Origin: Chlamydiales bacterium
Lineage (GTDB): Bacteria; Chlamydiota; Chlamydiia; Chlamydiales; JAJFMA01
Assembly (NCBI GenBank): GCA_030679955.1
Contig: JAUXSF010000019.1
Location: 36,387 to 100,386 of the forward strand
Reading direction: 5' to 3'
DNA: 64,000 bases
Shown here in pieces: positions 30,129 to 39,010 of the stretch (positions are counted from its first letter, which is position 1; each line of letters begins with the position of its first letter). The notes under the pieces were generated by a model, which had not been told where the DNA came from, searched no databases, and was given only the letters and a program-made list of their open reading frames with translations. The translations under genes were made by a program, and so were the position numbers.

Positions 30129-30647
30129 CTAGAATCCGAAGCCAGCACTCATTGAGATAAACGGATTAAATCCATGGGCCTTATGCTTGGCATCGAATGC
30201 TACCATGCCTTGTGAAATGTTTAGCTCTAGAAATGTTCTGATGGATTGCTGACAAAGCATTTCAAATCCGACTGCGAATTCAGCGAGCAAACCCGAGAAT
30301 CTTCGATGATTAGGTTGTGTTAGCGAACCAATACTCATACCCCCGCCAGCGTACATTCCGTTAACGTCAAAAGGTGTGAATCTGTACAAGTACATTGCTT
30401 TGACGATGCTTACATACTCACTACTTCCGCTTTCTGACCAGTTGATGGAGGCATCGATAGCAGAAAAACCGCTTTCCCAGCGCTTGCCTAAGCCAAATGT
30501 TGGACCAACACCCTCGTTAGGAAATATCCCCAAACCCATTTTCAGATAGGTAAATTCGCAATGCGAGATTTGTTCCATGCACGGCTGCTGAGCCATTGCT
30601 GGAGAAATTAAAAGAAGTGATGCGATTAGTGCTAATAACGTTTTCAT
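30129..30647 (-). CDS. Small exported protein, probable envelope or beta-barrel protein
   Basis: A 172-residue protein with a classical signal peptide (MKTLLALIASLLLISPAMA, cut after AMA). The mature part is rich in Gly and aromatic residues, has alternating strands and ends in Phe (SAGFGF), like small outer-membrane beta-barrel proteins. It has two Cys near the mature N-terminus and one near residue 125, which suits disulfide-linked chlamydial envelopes. A TTG start 12 bp upstream is possible, but GGAGG five bases before ATG 30647 decides the start. Exact function unknown. Confidence 0.65.
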   Translation of the reverse strand: MKTLLALIASLLLISPAMAQQPCMEQISHCEFTYLKMGLGIFPNEGVGPTFGLGKRWESGFSAIDASINWSESGSSEYVSIVKAMYLYRFTPFDVNGMYAGGGMSIGSLTQPNHRRFSGLLAEFAVGFEMLCQQSIRTFLELNISQGMVAFDAKHKAHGFNPFISMSAGFGF

Positions 30648-30763
30648 AGAGGCCTCCAAAAATTATCAAATTTTCAACAAGCCTAGCGGCCGTCTTGATA
30701 TTTTAGAAGCTTAAAAAATAATTAATGACTTTTCCGGACGAAGTGGACTTCAATGATATCCAT

Positions 30764-30892
30764 CTGTGCTGCTAGCAGAGAACAGGTAGAGTCTTTTGAG
30801 ATTTCAGGTATTTTGCCTCAGCAAAATGCCTTCTCCCTCCCTCTCTGTGTCTCCGTGCCTCTGTGGTAAAAAAATCCTATACTGCAGCGAGG
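30764..30892. repeat. Repeat element, accacagagg family, partial copy 2
   Basis: Shares ctgtgctgctagcagagaac (9690s copy: ctggcagcgaac), the tgcctctgtggtaaaaaaat end and the trailing tgcagcgagg with 9568-9762. An inner hairpin with arms ATTTTGC/GCAAAAT also recurs. The outer left arm seen in copy 1 is missing. It lies downstream of der. Confidence 0.75.
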
Positions 30893-30926
30893 ACCTTAAT
30901 CATCATAAGGTCCATGTATTGCAACA

Positions 30927-32426
30927 CTACACTTGCTCGTCTTCCTCGTCCCAGGCGAACTCTTCATCCTCGTCACCATCTTCATAGACGGTGTTTTCGT
31001 GCTCGTCTTGCTCATCATGCGCTTCATAGTCGTCGCCATCGGCGAAGTCATCATGGAAGTGTGCAGGAGGTATTGGTTTAACCTTGAGCTCTCGTTTTTC
31101 TTTCTTCTTACCTTTGAGGTAGAAGAACACTGGAGCGCCTTCAAAGCCATATTTGTCGCGGAACTGGTTGTAGAGATAGCGCTTATAGGACGCCATCATT
31201 AGATCAGGGTAGTTGATGAACAACACAAAGGTAGGGGGTTGAATACCTACTTGAGTCGTGTAGTAAACACGTAAACGCTTGCCCTTCATCATCGGAGGAG
31301 GCGTCACCTGCATCGCTTTAGAGACAAACGTATTCAATTCGTGAGTTGTGACACGTCGGCGGCAATTGGCATCGACCCGTAGAATTTCGGGGAATATTTT
31401 GTCGATATTGCGACCCTGCTTAGCGGAAGTACAGATAACAGGGCAGTGCTTAAGAAATGGCATATCTTCATAGATTGACTGCAGGCAGTGCTCCATACGG
31501 AAACCCTTCACGAGATCCCACTTGTTCAGCAGTAGGATGCAGCCCTTTTTAGCCTCTTCGACCATCCCGGCGATTTTTTTATCCTGAGCCGTCATACCTT
31601 GTTGGGCATCCAGCATCAAGATACAAATATCAGAGCGCTCGATAGCTCTCTTGGTTCTAATGGCAGCAAATTTATCGACGACTTCATGTTCCGACTGCTT
31701 GCGGCGTACACCAGCTGTGTCTATTAGCGTGATCTGCTGTTCTTGGTAGGTAATAAACACGTCGATACTGTCACGGGTCGTACCAGGAATAGGGCTGACG
31801 ATGCAGCGTTCTTCTTGAAGAACATAATTGACGAGCGATGATTTGCCGACGTTCGGGCGCCCAACAACAGCAACGTTAATAGCTCTTTGTGGTACTTCTG
31901 TGCCTGCTTCTGGCGGAACATAGTCGGCAAAAGCCGCTTCAAGTAATTCTGCGATATTTCGCGCCTGTGTGGCGGACACCGGCACCATATGGCGTATGCC
32001 CAACGACAAAAAGTCGTTCATCAGGTGATCATTGTTCGGATTATCGAGCTTGTTGACCGCCAGGCAGACAGGTTTTTTTGTGCGGTGGAGGATATCAGAT
32101 AGCTCTTTGTCCAAAACCGTGACGCCCGAACGTGAATCGACAACCATCACCAAAACATCCGCTTCCTCAATAGCCAGCTCAGCTTGCGCTTTGATTAACT
32201 CATTGTAATCAGCTTTGCTATGCGAGTCGATACCACCTGTATCGATAATCTGAAATGGCTTACCGAAAAAGTCGGCAGCAGCATACAGACGGTCACGAGT
32301 AATGCCCTCAGCCTCATCCACAATGGCAATGCGCTGCTTGCAAATGCAGTTAAATAGGGCTGACTTACCGACGTTTGGACGTCCAACGATGGCAAGTTTA
32401 GGTAATGTAGTAGGATGCTGTTTCAT
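30927..32426 (-). CDS. der: GTPase Der (EngA), ribosome assembly
   Basis: A double GTPase needed for 50S ribosome maturation, 499 residues. Two G domains are complete: G1 GRPNVGKSALF near 15-25 with DTGG and NKLD, and G1 GRPNVGKSSLV near 187-197 with DTAG and NKWD. The KH-like C-terminal domain follows (LRVYYTTQVGIQPPTFVLFIN). The last 45 residues are an unusual tail of almost only Asp and Glu with some His and Ala, absent from standard Der proteins of about 440-490 residues. The gene stands alone, with an accacagagg-family repeat just behind it. Confidence 0.96.
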   Translation of the reverse strand: MKQHPTTLPKLAIVGRPNVGKSALFNCICKQRIAIVDEAEGITRDRLYAAADFFGKPFQIIDTGGIDSHSKADYNELIKAQAELAIEEADVLVMVVDSRSGVTVLDKELSDILHRTKKPVCLAVNKLDNPNNDHLMNDFLSLGIRHMVPVSATQARNIAELLEAAFADYVPPEAGTEVPQRAINVAVVGRPNVGKSSLVNYVLQEERCIVSPIPGTTRDSIDVFITYQEQQITLIDTAGVRRKQSEHEVVDKFAAIRTKRAIERSDICILMLDAQQGMTAQDKKIAGMVEEAKKGCILLLNKWDLVKGFRMEHCLQSIYEDMPFLKHCPVICTSAKQGRNIDKIFPEILRVDANCRRRVTTHELNTFVSKAMQVTPPPMMKGKRLRVYYTTQVGIQPPTFVLFINYPDLMMASYKRYLYNQFRDKYGFEGAPVFFYLKGKKKEKRELKVKPIPPAHFHDDFADGDDYEAHDEQDEHENTVYEDGDEDEEFAWDEEDEQV

Positions 32427-32665
32427 GAAGTGGCAATGTCCATATAACGAAGAAATTTTTCAACGGGAACGCGTGTAATCACGAATCATAAACAAACACT
32501 GAATATAAATAAATAAGATTGATCTAGTTAGGTCAAAACACGCTCCTTGAAAAATAAGACGATACAGTTCAAAATAAGGACAGCGTAATCCCAGCAGGCG
32601 GCCATTAGCCCTCAGCGTTTTGAGATTTCGATAAAACAGGTTAGTTGTGATTTTGGGCCTCTGGT

Positions 32666-34549
32666 ATGACTAAACGTTCCAGATATGAAGATATTTCGTT
32701 TCAGCCTTTGCGGGAGGACCTGCGGGCACTCTCTTGGCAATCGCTAAAGGGAGATCTTAGTGCCGCTCTAACCGTTGCGCTGCTGACTGTACCACAGGTA
32801 ATGGCCTACGCGCTAATTGCAGGCCTGCCGCTGACTTGTGGGCTTTTTGGCGCCCTCTTTGCTACTGCTTTAGGGGCAATCTTTGGATCCTCGCGCTTCT
32901 TGGTTATTGGTCCGACCAATGCCGTTGCGATTTTAGTACAAGCAGGTACCGCAGAAATCCTTTACACATACTACAGGGGGGTAACGGGCGATGAGCGCGA
33001 TATCCTCGCCGTACAGATCCTAGCCCAGTTAGCGCTATTGGTAGGTATCTTTCAATTAATTGCTGCGGTATTTCGTCTGGGAAGACTGACGCAATTTGTC
33101 AGCTCTGCAGTTATTGTGGGGTACATGACCGGTACTGCAGTAGCGCTAGTGGTCAGCCAATCCTTTATTTTCTTGGGTATGGAGCCTCCACAGGGCGTTT
33201 TTTCCCTGTTTCAAAAAGTCACCTATATCTTTTCTCATGTCGAAGCTATTCATTGGCCAACGGTATGGATTGGTATTGCTTGCCTTGTCTTCCTAATAGG
33301 TATGAAAAGGGTGAATTCTAAGATTCCAGCTGCCGCTTTAATGCTTTTACTTTCTGGCCTGGCTGTGTACGTCTTCCACTGGTCGATTTTCCCCCAAGCT
33401 GACATGATTGATCCCTTTGCAGAGGGCTATGTCACACGTATCCAACTTGTCGGCAACGCCGGTCAGATTTTCGGCATTCTTCCAGTCATGGCATTTCCAC
33501 AGCTGGATCCAGCCATTTTAAACAAATTAGTGCCCATAGCTTTTGCAATCGCCTTGTTATCGACTTTAGAAACAAGCTCCGTCGCTAAAACAATCGCTAG
33601 TAAGTCGGGTGAAAGCATTTCCATTAACCAGGAAGTAATGGCTCTAGGTATTGCTAACATAGCCTCTGGGTTGGTGGGCGCTTTACCAGCCGCTGGCAGC
33701 CCATCTAGAACATCATTAAATTACAATAATGGTGCTACAACACGTTTTGCTGCATTTTTCAGTGCTTGTTGTGTTGGCTTGATGGTCTTTGCTTTTGGCT
33801 ATTTTATCAGCTTTATACCACTAGCTGCTTTGGCTGCTTTGCTGCTGTTAACCTCTTTTGGCCTATGGCAGCCACGCAATTTCATGCTTTGCCTAAAGGC
33901 TACGCGGTCTGATGCCTTTGTGCTTGTAGCTACAGTGTTGGCTTGCGTCTTTTTCAGTGTTGACACAGCCTTTTACATCGGGATCGTGTTGTCCATTACC
34001 TTCTACCTTAATAAGGCCTCCACGCCTAACTTAAGGGAGTACTCAGGATTTGGTGGTCAGCAGCAACAAGGTCGGCAAGATGGTGTACGTGTGATCGATG
34101 TGCATGGTGAGCTATTCTTCGGTGCCGCTGATCTGTTTCAAGCCACATTAAGAGCCCTTGCAAAAGGCGACAGCAAAACCCGCGCAATTATTTTGCGCCT
34201 TAAACATGCTCGTGACCTTGATGCGACGGCATGTTTGGCGTTATTGCACCTCTACCGCTTTTTGAAGAGCAATGATATCCACTTGATTCTTTGCAGTATC
34301 CCATCGCCGGTGTGGAAGATTCTCGAAAATTCCGGTGTTGCCCAAGAAATTGGCAACGACCGACTATTTCTATACAACTGGCGTCGTCCGGGAAGCTCCG
34401 AGCAAGATGCCTTGGCCTGTGCTCGCAGGCTTATTCAAGCCGCACCTGGCCCTGTAAATACCACTGAAGCAGTGATAGTTACAGACGCCGATCAGGTACA
34501 GATGAGTCAGTGGCTAGAAGACGCCAACATCCCCGCCTTGCGCGAATAA
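32666..34549 (+). CDS. SulP-family anion transporter with STAS domain
   Basis: A 627-residue inner-membrane transporter of the SulP/SLC26 family (sulfate, bicarbonate or other anions). The N-terminal signature DLSAALTVALLTVPQVMAYA starts near residue 31, about 12 hydrophobic segments follow to about 440, and a cytoplasmic STAS domain runs from about 470 to 560 (VIDVHGELFFGAADLF, ILRLKHARDLDATACLALL). A further 60 residues at the C-terminus include a hydrophilic tail. No Shine-Dalgarno is seen before the ATG. The anion cannot be told from sequence. The stop lies 4 bp from that of the convergent hydrolase gene. Confidence 0.93.
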   Translation: MTKRSRYEDISFQPLREDLRALSWQSLKGDLSAALTVALLTVPQVMAYALIAGLPLTCGLFGALFATALGAIFGSSRFLVIGPTNAVAILVQAGTAEILYTYYRGVTGDERDILAVQILAQLALLVGIFQLIAAVFRLGRLTQFVSSAVIVGYMTGTAVALVVSQSFIFLGMEPPQGVFSLFQKVTYIFSHVEAIHWPTVWIGIACLVFLIGMKRVNSKIPAAALMLLLSGLAVYVFHWSIFPQADMIDPFAEGYVTRIQLVGNAGQIFGILPVMAFPQLDPAILNKLVPIAFAIALLSTLETSSVAKTIASKSGESISINQEVMALGIANIASGLVGALPAAGSPSRTSLNYNNGATTRFAAFFSACCVGLMVFAFGYFISFIPLAALAALLLLTSFGLWQPRNFMLCLKATRSDAFVLVATVLACVFFSVDTAFYIGIVLSITFYLNKASTPNLREYSGFGGQQQQGRQDGVRVIDVHGELFFGAADLFQATLRALAKGDSKTRAIILRLKHARDLDATACLALLHLYRFLKSNDIHLILCSIPSPVWKILENSGVAQEIGNDRLFLYNWRRPGSSEQDALACARRLIQAAPGPVNTTEAVIVTDADQVQMSQWLEDANIPALRE

Positions 34550-34553
34550 GCTA

Positions 34554-35978
34554 CTAACCTAAGCAGTCATGCAAAAATTCTAGCTGTTGATTAGAACCTT
34601 CGATCGCATGTTCCATAGCAGATATTAATTCAGCCTTTCCTACGTTGGCAGCAACCTCGGGTAATGCTGAGGCAGAGTAAGAAAGATGTGATAATCCAGC
34701 CTGTATGTCAAAAATAACTGACTGGTCGGGCACCCCATTTTCCCCAAAGCTTCTGAGTAGATGATTGGTGTGTTGGTGCTTTAGGAATTTCTCACGGGTT
34801 TCCTGTGTCCATGGATCACAGTGGCCTGCATCCATTTCTATATAAGTGGATTTTTGGTTATAAGGGGCTGCCTGCCATAAAGTTCTTCCTGATAGAGGGG
34901 GAATTACATCATCTTCTTTCGCACTAATTACACATACAGACATCTTAGTTTGTCGAACATGATTCTCATTACTATAGTCAATGATAAATTTTGAAGTTAA
35001 CCAGCTTGTCGTACTGGATAGTAGATCAGACAGTAATTCTGCTTCAAAAGTATCAATGTGTGTTAGTTTTGAATATTGCACCGCCACATTACCAAATATA
35101 TCACCGATTCGACAAAAGCATCTGTCTAGTAGCAAATGAACCGGCGTCTGACTAGCAATATAGCTAGCATTTGGTCCGCCCAGGCAATACCCAAACCACT
35201 GCATATCTACGGGTGCATATTCTTGATTTAAGAATTCAAAGACAGCCGAGGCATCTGTATACGTTGCTTTTTCGCCAGGCTCACCTGAGCTATGTCCGGT
35301 TCCGCGAATATTGTAAGAAAATACATCCATGCCCATAAATAAGGTTTGAAGGAAACGGTCTCGATCTCGCGCAATGATGCTTGCGTTTCCATGAGTTAAA
35401 ATTGCAACAACAGGATCTTGGGAAACATCTGGAGCGCTTGCTTGCTGTTTGGACAGGTAAACATGCCCTTTTCCAGACCACAAATCTGACGTTACTTCAA
35501 TACCGTGATACTCTAGCAGAGTTTTCAATGAGAGCCTATGAACCACTAAAGCCTGCCAATTCTCGCCACCTCGGTTCAAATAAGTGAATTGCCCGCCTAG
35601 TAATGAAATTTTTTCTCTAAAGTCAACTGCTGTGCAATAAACACATTCAAGTTTTTTATCGTCTATTGTTATTATTTCGGGAAAAACAGCACCGAATTGC
35701 GCAAGGGTTTTATGGGACGCATCAATTCTAGATTCATCCATTTTGGCTTTGAATTTTTCTGACGCGGCGGGGTAGATTCGATCTCTGAAATATTTTTGAG
35801 TAAGATTTTTAAAAGATCCAGTAGTGAAGCGTAAAGCTTTTTTAAACACATTGTCATTTGATTCAAAAGTTGAATATGATTTAAATGTTGTTTCACTAGA
35901 TATTACTGTATTCAAGATATTAACCCTGTAAGTTATTAAACCAAGTGGTATTATTAATGAATTAGCATTAGTATTCAA
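34554..35978 (-). CDS. Alpha/beta hydrolase with Cys nucleophile, CHLPS/DUF818-like
   Basis: A 474-residue alpha/beta hydrolase. The strand ending in ILTHGNA carries the oxyanion-hole HGN; the nucleophile elbow is GYCLGG with Cys265 in place of Ser; SAKEDDVIPP near 355 gives the Asp and DAGHCDPW near 385 the His. Cys in this place also occurs in PHA synthases and dienelactone hydrolases. The layout resembles the chlamydial CHLPS 43-kDa family (DUF818), an assignment from memory. The first 100 residues are a separate, unassigned region. No signal peptide is seen. Substrate unknown. It is followed closely by the convergent SulP gene. Confidence 0.75.
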   Translation of the reverse strand: MNTNANSLIIPLGLITYRVNILNTVISSETTFKSYSTFESNDNVFKKALRFTTGSFKNLTQKYFRDRIYPAASEKFKAKMDESRIDASHKTLAQFGAVFPEIITIDDKKLECVYCTAVDFREKISLLGGQFTYLNRGGENWQALVVHRLSLKTLLEYHGIEVTSDLWSGKGHVYLSKQQASAPDVSQDPVVAILTHGNASIIARDRDRFLQTLFMGMDVFSYNIRGTGHSSGEPGEKATYTDASAVFEFLNQEYAPVDMQWFGYCLGGPNASYIASQTPVHLLLDRCFCRIGDIFGNVAVQYSKLTHIDTFEAELLSDLLSSTTSWLTSKFIIDYSNENHVRQTKMSVCVISAKEDDVIPPLSGRTLWQAAPYNQKSTYIEMDAGHCDPWTQETREKFLKHQHTNHLLRSFGENGVPDQSVIFDIQAGLSHLSYSASALPEVAANVGKAELISAMEHAIEGSNQQLEFLHDCLG

Positions 35979-36066
35979 TGTTTAACAAAAAAAACGTCGA
36001 TTAAATAAATTGATGAGTGTTTAAAATATTGTAAAGCCTACTAAAGAAGGTACGCCAGGGAAGGGG

Positions 36067-36174
36067 AATTCAACGCAAAGGCGCAGAGGCGCTAAGACGC
36101 AAAGAAGGAGGAGAGTATATTCCTGAAAGTCAGATCTTTAGATACGTACTTCTTCGCCTCTTAGCGTTGAATTC
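36067..36174. repeat. Intergenic hairpin repeat, acgcaaag family, copy 3
   Basis: aattcaacgcaaaggcgcag and its complement ending gcgttgaattc frame a longer loop (about 45 nt) than copies 1 and 2. It lies between two minus-strand genes, downstream of the YidD-like gene. Confidence 0.8.
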
Positions 36175-36212
36175 TCTTTTGCTTTAGAAATTATGCGAAT
36201 TTTGTTAACTAA

Positions 36213-36602
36213 TTAGCGAACGGGATCCCATTTGGTGACCTGATCATAGTCGCCGGTGATGGTGCGGTATACCCATGGATCGCGATTTTCGCGCATGAGT
36301 CTGTCGCAGCCTAGTAGAAAACCATAGCAGAAGCCGTGTTTTTCCACGGCATGGAGCATATATTCCGAGCTGCTAGGTTTGAAGTGGCTTCTTGGGCCGT
36401 CCGCGGGGGAAACAACTTTTTTATGAAATGTTACTAGAGTTCGCGTTGCGCGTTCTAATGGCCCGTTGTGGATCTCCGGTTGCGTGGCTGCTATTTGGCG
36501 GCAATGGCTGCGGCAGCTTAAATCTGCATCGCATCCCCACGGTTCTTCGGCATAGGCGAGTATAGACAAGGAAAGCAGGGCTAGTAATAACAGTGATTTC
36601 AT
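36213..36602 (-). CDS. yidD: Exported YidD-like protein lacking the usual Cys
   Basis: YidD (DUF37) proteins help membrane protein insertion next to YidC. This 129-residue protein has the family core: FHKKVVSPADGPR (59-71), PSSSEYMLHAVEKHGFCYG (76-94) and a DRLMRENRD segment. In canonical YidD the motif is C-x-F-x-PTCS-x-Y; here both Cys are Ser (SHFKPSSSEY). It also has a clear signal peptide (MKSLLLLALLSLSILAYA) and a Cys-containing linker, so it would face the periplasm, unlike usual YidD. Function is therefore uncertain; it may be a repurposed paralogue. Confidence 0.75.
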   Translation of the reverse strand: MKSLLLLALLSLSILAYAEEPWGCDADLSCRSHCRQIAATQPEIHNGPLERATRTLVTFHKKVVSPADGPRSHFKPSSSEYMLHAVEKHGFCYGFLLGCDRLMRENRDPWVYRTITGDYDQVTKWDPVR

Positions 36603-36645
36603 GCTGCTATCCTAGAGCATGCTGTAGAGCTAAGTCAAATAAAAT

Positions 36646-36665
36646 GGCGGGCACGCGTGCCCGCC
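36646..36665 (-). terminator. GC-rich hairpin, probable terminator
   Basis: GGCGGGCAC-GC-GTGCCCGCC is a perfect inverted repeat. On the minus strand it is followed by ATTTTATTTG. It is the second of two hairpins behind the 65-residue gene and lies in front of the YidD-like gene. Confidence 0.55.
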
Positions 36666-36722
36666 TTCTGTGCTGAGTGTAGCCGAACACGGCTATACTG
36701 TGTCTTAGAAACTTTTTAAAAA

Positions 36723-36746
36723 GGCGCGGTACCCATGTACCGCGCC
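36723..36746 (-). terminator. Rho-independent terminator
   Basis: GGCGCGGTAC (36723-36732), loop CCAT, GTACCGCGCC (36737-36746). On the minus strand the stem is followed directly by TTTTT. It lies 22 bp after the stop of the small minus-strand gene at 36769-36966. Confidence 0.8.
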
Positions 36747-36768
36747 CCCTTGCGAGGCTGTGTGTGTG

Positions 36769-36966
36769 TTAGCCTGAACGATTCAGAAATAAGGGTGATA
36801 TCGGCAAAGAAGCTCCCTTAAGACGAATCGCTATAAATTTGTTATCGGGATCATCGCATCCCTTTTGATCGAGCAAAACAGGAAGTTTGGTGTCTTTCGC
36901 TGTATGGATCAGAGTCGGCCAAAGGTCTAGAGCGCTGTGGTTGAGTGCTGTTTGTACGCCTTCCAT
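36769..36966 (-). CDS. Small hypothetical protein
   Basis: A 65-residue protein with no family I recognise, soluble, with one Cys. A TTG start 15 bp upstream is possible, but GAGAGG before ATG 36966 fits better. The strong terminator directly behind it supports a real transcribed gene. Confidence 0.45.
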   Translation of the reverse strand: MEGVQTALNHSALDLWPTLIHTAKDTKLPVLLDQKGCDDPDNKFIAIRLKGASLPISPLFLNRSG

Positions 36967-37174
36967 GGTTTCCTCTCGCAATTATTTGTTACCTTTATTC
37001 CTAAGTCGTTCATTCTGTTTCCCTTTTCAATTACTATTGTAATTCTTACTGATTAAATTACAAACATAATTTTAATTTATCCATTTTGGAATAAGTTATT
37101 TAGGTTCAAAAAAACTTTGTTTCTCGACTTATCATAGGAGAGCGTGTACAAGGAACATAAGAGGAGGTGCTATT

Positions 37175-38809
37175 ATGCCTCTAAGCCGACTGAAAATTCT
37201 TTTTGCCCTTGGATCCCTTACATTGCTCATTTTATTTGGGCTGACGGCAGTATATAGCTCCAAGACAGCCTTGCTATTGCATGCTTATTCCCCGATGGAC
37301 GACGCCTACATCTTTGTGCGTTATGCACATAATATTCTCGGGGGGCATGGAGTCGTGTGGAATCCTGGTGAGGGCAGCACCTACGGAGCCTCTAGTGCGC
37401 TTTACCTCGGCATTTTAACTGCTGCAATGGGAGCATCATCGCTCGATGTCGGCGTGATATTACAGATATTGTCCTGGTCAATGGCCGTAGCCTTTGCGTT
37501 TGCGGTCGTCTGGGCTGTGCGTTCACAGTGTCGTAGTGACGTAATGCGCAGTACCGCGCTAATTCTATTTCTGGTGATGGCCTTTGTTTTCACATCAAAA
37601 GCCTTTCTATATCATGCGCTTACGGGAATGGAAACAACGACTGCTCTCGTGACAAACACCCTGTTAATTGGGCTAGTTTTGCGACTTATACAGAGTCCTT
37701 CTACCGCCAAGGCCATTGGTGTGGGAGTTTTGGGTTGGCTGTGCTATTCCGCACGTCCGGAAACGGGCCTGTACGCTGTTTTCTTTCCCTTGGCCGCTAT
37801 TTGGCTGATGGGCAGCGGAAAGCGCCTAGCGCTAATTGCGTGGTGTTTAGGGACTCTCGCAGTACTCATTGGTTTGGACCTGATAGTCAAGCAGGTACTC
37901 TTTGGTTCGCCCTTGCCGCTCGCCTTTTTTGTGAAGCGCTTGGATTTTTACGAAGGTTATACAGGACACGCCAACTGGAATACTGCAGGGTATGTGCTTC
38001 AGTTTATTCAGGAAGTCCTGCCTTTCCTCTTTATCCTAATCTTTACGGCCCAACGCAAACATTTGCGTATGATTGCCGCCTTCTTGTTTCCCGTGTTTCT
38101 GCATATTATTTATTTATTTTTTGTCGTGCAGATTATGGGTAACAATGCTCGCTACTATTACACGGCATTGCCATTTGTCATTGTCCCGGCGATGATCACG
38201 TTGGACGATTTCATTGCGGAGGAGCGATCGGTTCGCAACTTAATTCCGCGCTTGGCTTCTTGTGCCTTGTTATTCGTTATGGTCTCAACGCTTTTTGGTG
38301 AGAAAGTAGCCGGCTATTACCGCATACACGTCTTAGCAGCGAAGGATAGCAGTAATAACCACTACATAGTTCCTTCATCGCGTACATTACCTACGCTTAA
38401 GTGGACAGAGGCTTTGGCTGGTGTGAGTAAGATTGTATCCAAACTGCCATCAGGGGCAGTAGTTGCCATGTCAGAGGTCGGCTATCCCGGCGTAGTAGCC
38501 CCAAACGTTAGTATTATCGACCTTGCGGGACTTAACGATAATGTGACAGCTCGTGGAGGCTTCTCAGTGGATAAGTTGCTAGATCGCAAGCCTGATTTTG
38601 TGTGGTTACCGCATCAGCACTACACCAGGCTGACAGCATCGCTAATCAATAGCCCGCGCTTTCAGCGCGAGTATGATGTGATTCCTGATGCCTTTGATTA
38701 TGGCATTGCTATCAGGAAGCATGGTCCATACCGGGAAACTATCATCAAAAGTCTACGTCAGGTATGGCATGAGCGCTACCCTGGCATCCCTTTGCCAGCC
38801 TACCCATAG
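37175..38809 (+). CDS. Polytopic membrane glycosyltransferase-like protein
   Basis: A 544-residue membrane protein with about 10-12 hydrophobic segments. The first periplasmic loop has MDDAYIFVRYAHNILGGHG with Asp42-Asp43 and WNPGEGSTYGASSALY; this DDAxI...RYAxN pattern marks GT-C type sugar transferases that use polyprenyl-phosphate sugars (ArnT or arabinosyl/mannosyltransferase-like). The C-terminal 150 residues form a soluble periplasmic domain. It probably modifies a surface glycan or lipid; the sugar is unknown. AGGAGGTG seven bases before the ATG is the strongest ribosome binding site in the window. No partner genes lie beside it. Confidence 0.8.
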   Translation: MPLSRLKILFALGSLTLLILFGLTAVYSSKTALLLHAYSPMDDAYIFVRYAHNILGGHGVVWNPGEGSTYGASSALYLGILTAAMGASSLDVGVILQILSWSMAVAFAFAVVWAVRSQCRSDVMRSTALILFLVMAFVFTSKAFLYHALTGMETTTALVTNTLLIGLVLRLIQSPSTAKAIGVGVLGWLCYSARPETGLYAVFFPLAAIWLMGSGKRLALIAWCLGTLAVLIGLDLIVKQVLFGSPLPLAFFVKRLDFYEGYTGHANWNTAGYVLQFIQEVLPFLFILIFTAQRKHLRMIAAFLFPVFLHIIYLFFVVQIMGNNARYYYTALPFVIVPAMITLDDFIAEERSVRNLIPRLASCALLFVMVSTLFGEKVAGYYRIHVLAAKDSSNNHYIVPSSRTLPTLKWTEALAGVSKIVSKLPSGAVVAMSEVGYPGVVAPNVSIIDLAGLNDNVTARGGFSVDKLLDRKPDFVWLPHQHYTRLTASLINSPRFQREYDVIPDAFDYGIAIRKHGPYRETIIKSLRQVWHERYPGIPLPAYP

Positions 38810-38865
38810 TGCGAGAGAAGGGGGTAATGGGGATATTGTTACCTATGTTACCGACCGCACCCAAT

Positions 38866-38894
38866 TTGACGAGGGTTTAATCGTTCCTTTTAAT
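38866..38894 (+). promoter_or_regulatory. Candidate upstream promoter P1 of the AbiE-like operon
   Basis: TTGACG (38866-38871) and TTTAAT (38889-38894) with 17-bp spacing. Transcription would start near 38901, directly in front of palindrome 1. Confidence 0.4.
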
Positions 38895-38908
38895 GGTGCA
38901 AGTTCCAT

Positions 38909-38940
38909 ATGTAAGAAAAACATAGTATTATTTCTTACAT
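38909..38940. promoter_or_regulatory. Operator palindrome 1 of the AbiE-like operon
   Basis: ATGTAAGAAA, 12-bp spacer, TTTCTTACAT: perfect 10-bp arms. The same arms and spacer recur at 38981-39010, 71 bp downstream. AbiEi proteins are known to repress their own operons by binding paired inverted repeats, which fits this arrangement. Confidence 0.75.
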
Positions 38941-38973
38941 AAAACCTCGACCTAAGTTTTTGAAAGATAGCTC

Positions 38974-39002
38974 TTGTATTTGTAAGAAAAATACACTAAT
39001 AT
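38974..39002 (+). promoter_or_regulatory. Candidate promoter P2, possibly giving leaderless mRNA
   Basis: TTGTAT (38974-38979) and TAATAT (38997-39002), 17-bp spacing. Both lie in or against palindrome 2. Transcription would start at about 39009, at the ATG of the repressor gene, so the mRNA may have no leader, or translation may start at the second ATG (39031). Confidence 0.4.
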
Positions 39003-39010
39003 TTCCTACA
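38981..39010. promoter_or_regulatory. Operator palindrome 2, overlapping the start codon
   Basis: TGTAAGAAA, 12-bp spacer, TTTCCTACA: one mismatch to palindrome 1. The last base is the A of the ATG at 39010. Binding here would block P2 completely. Confidence 0.7.
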
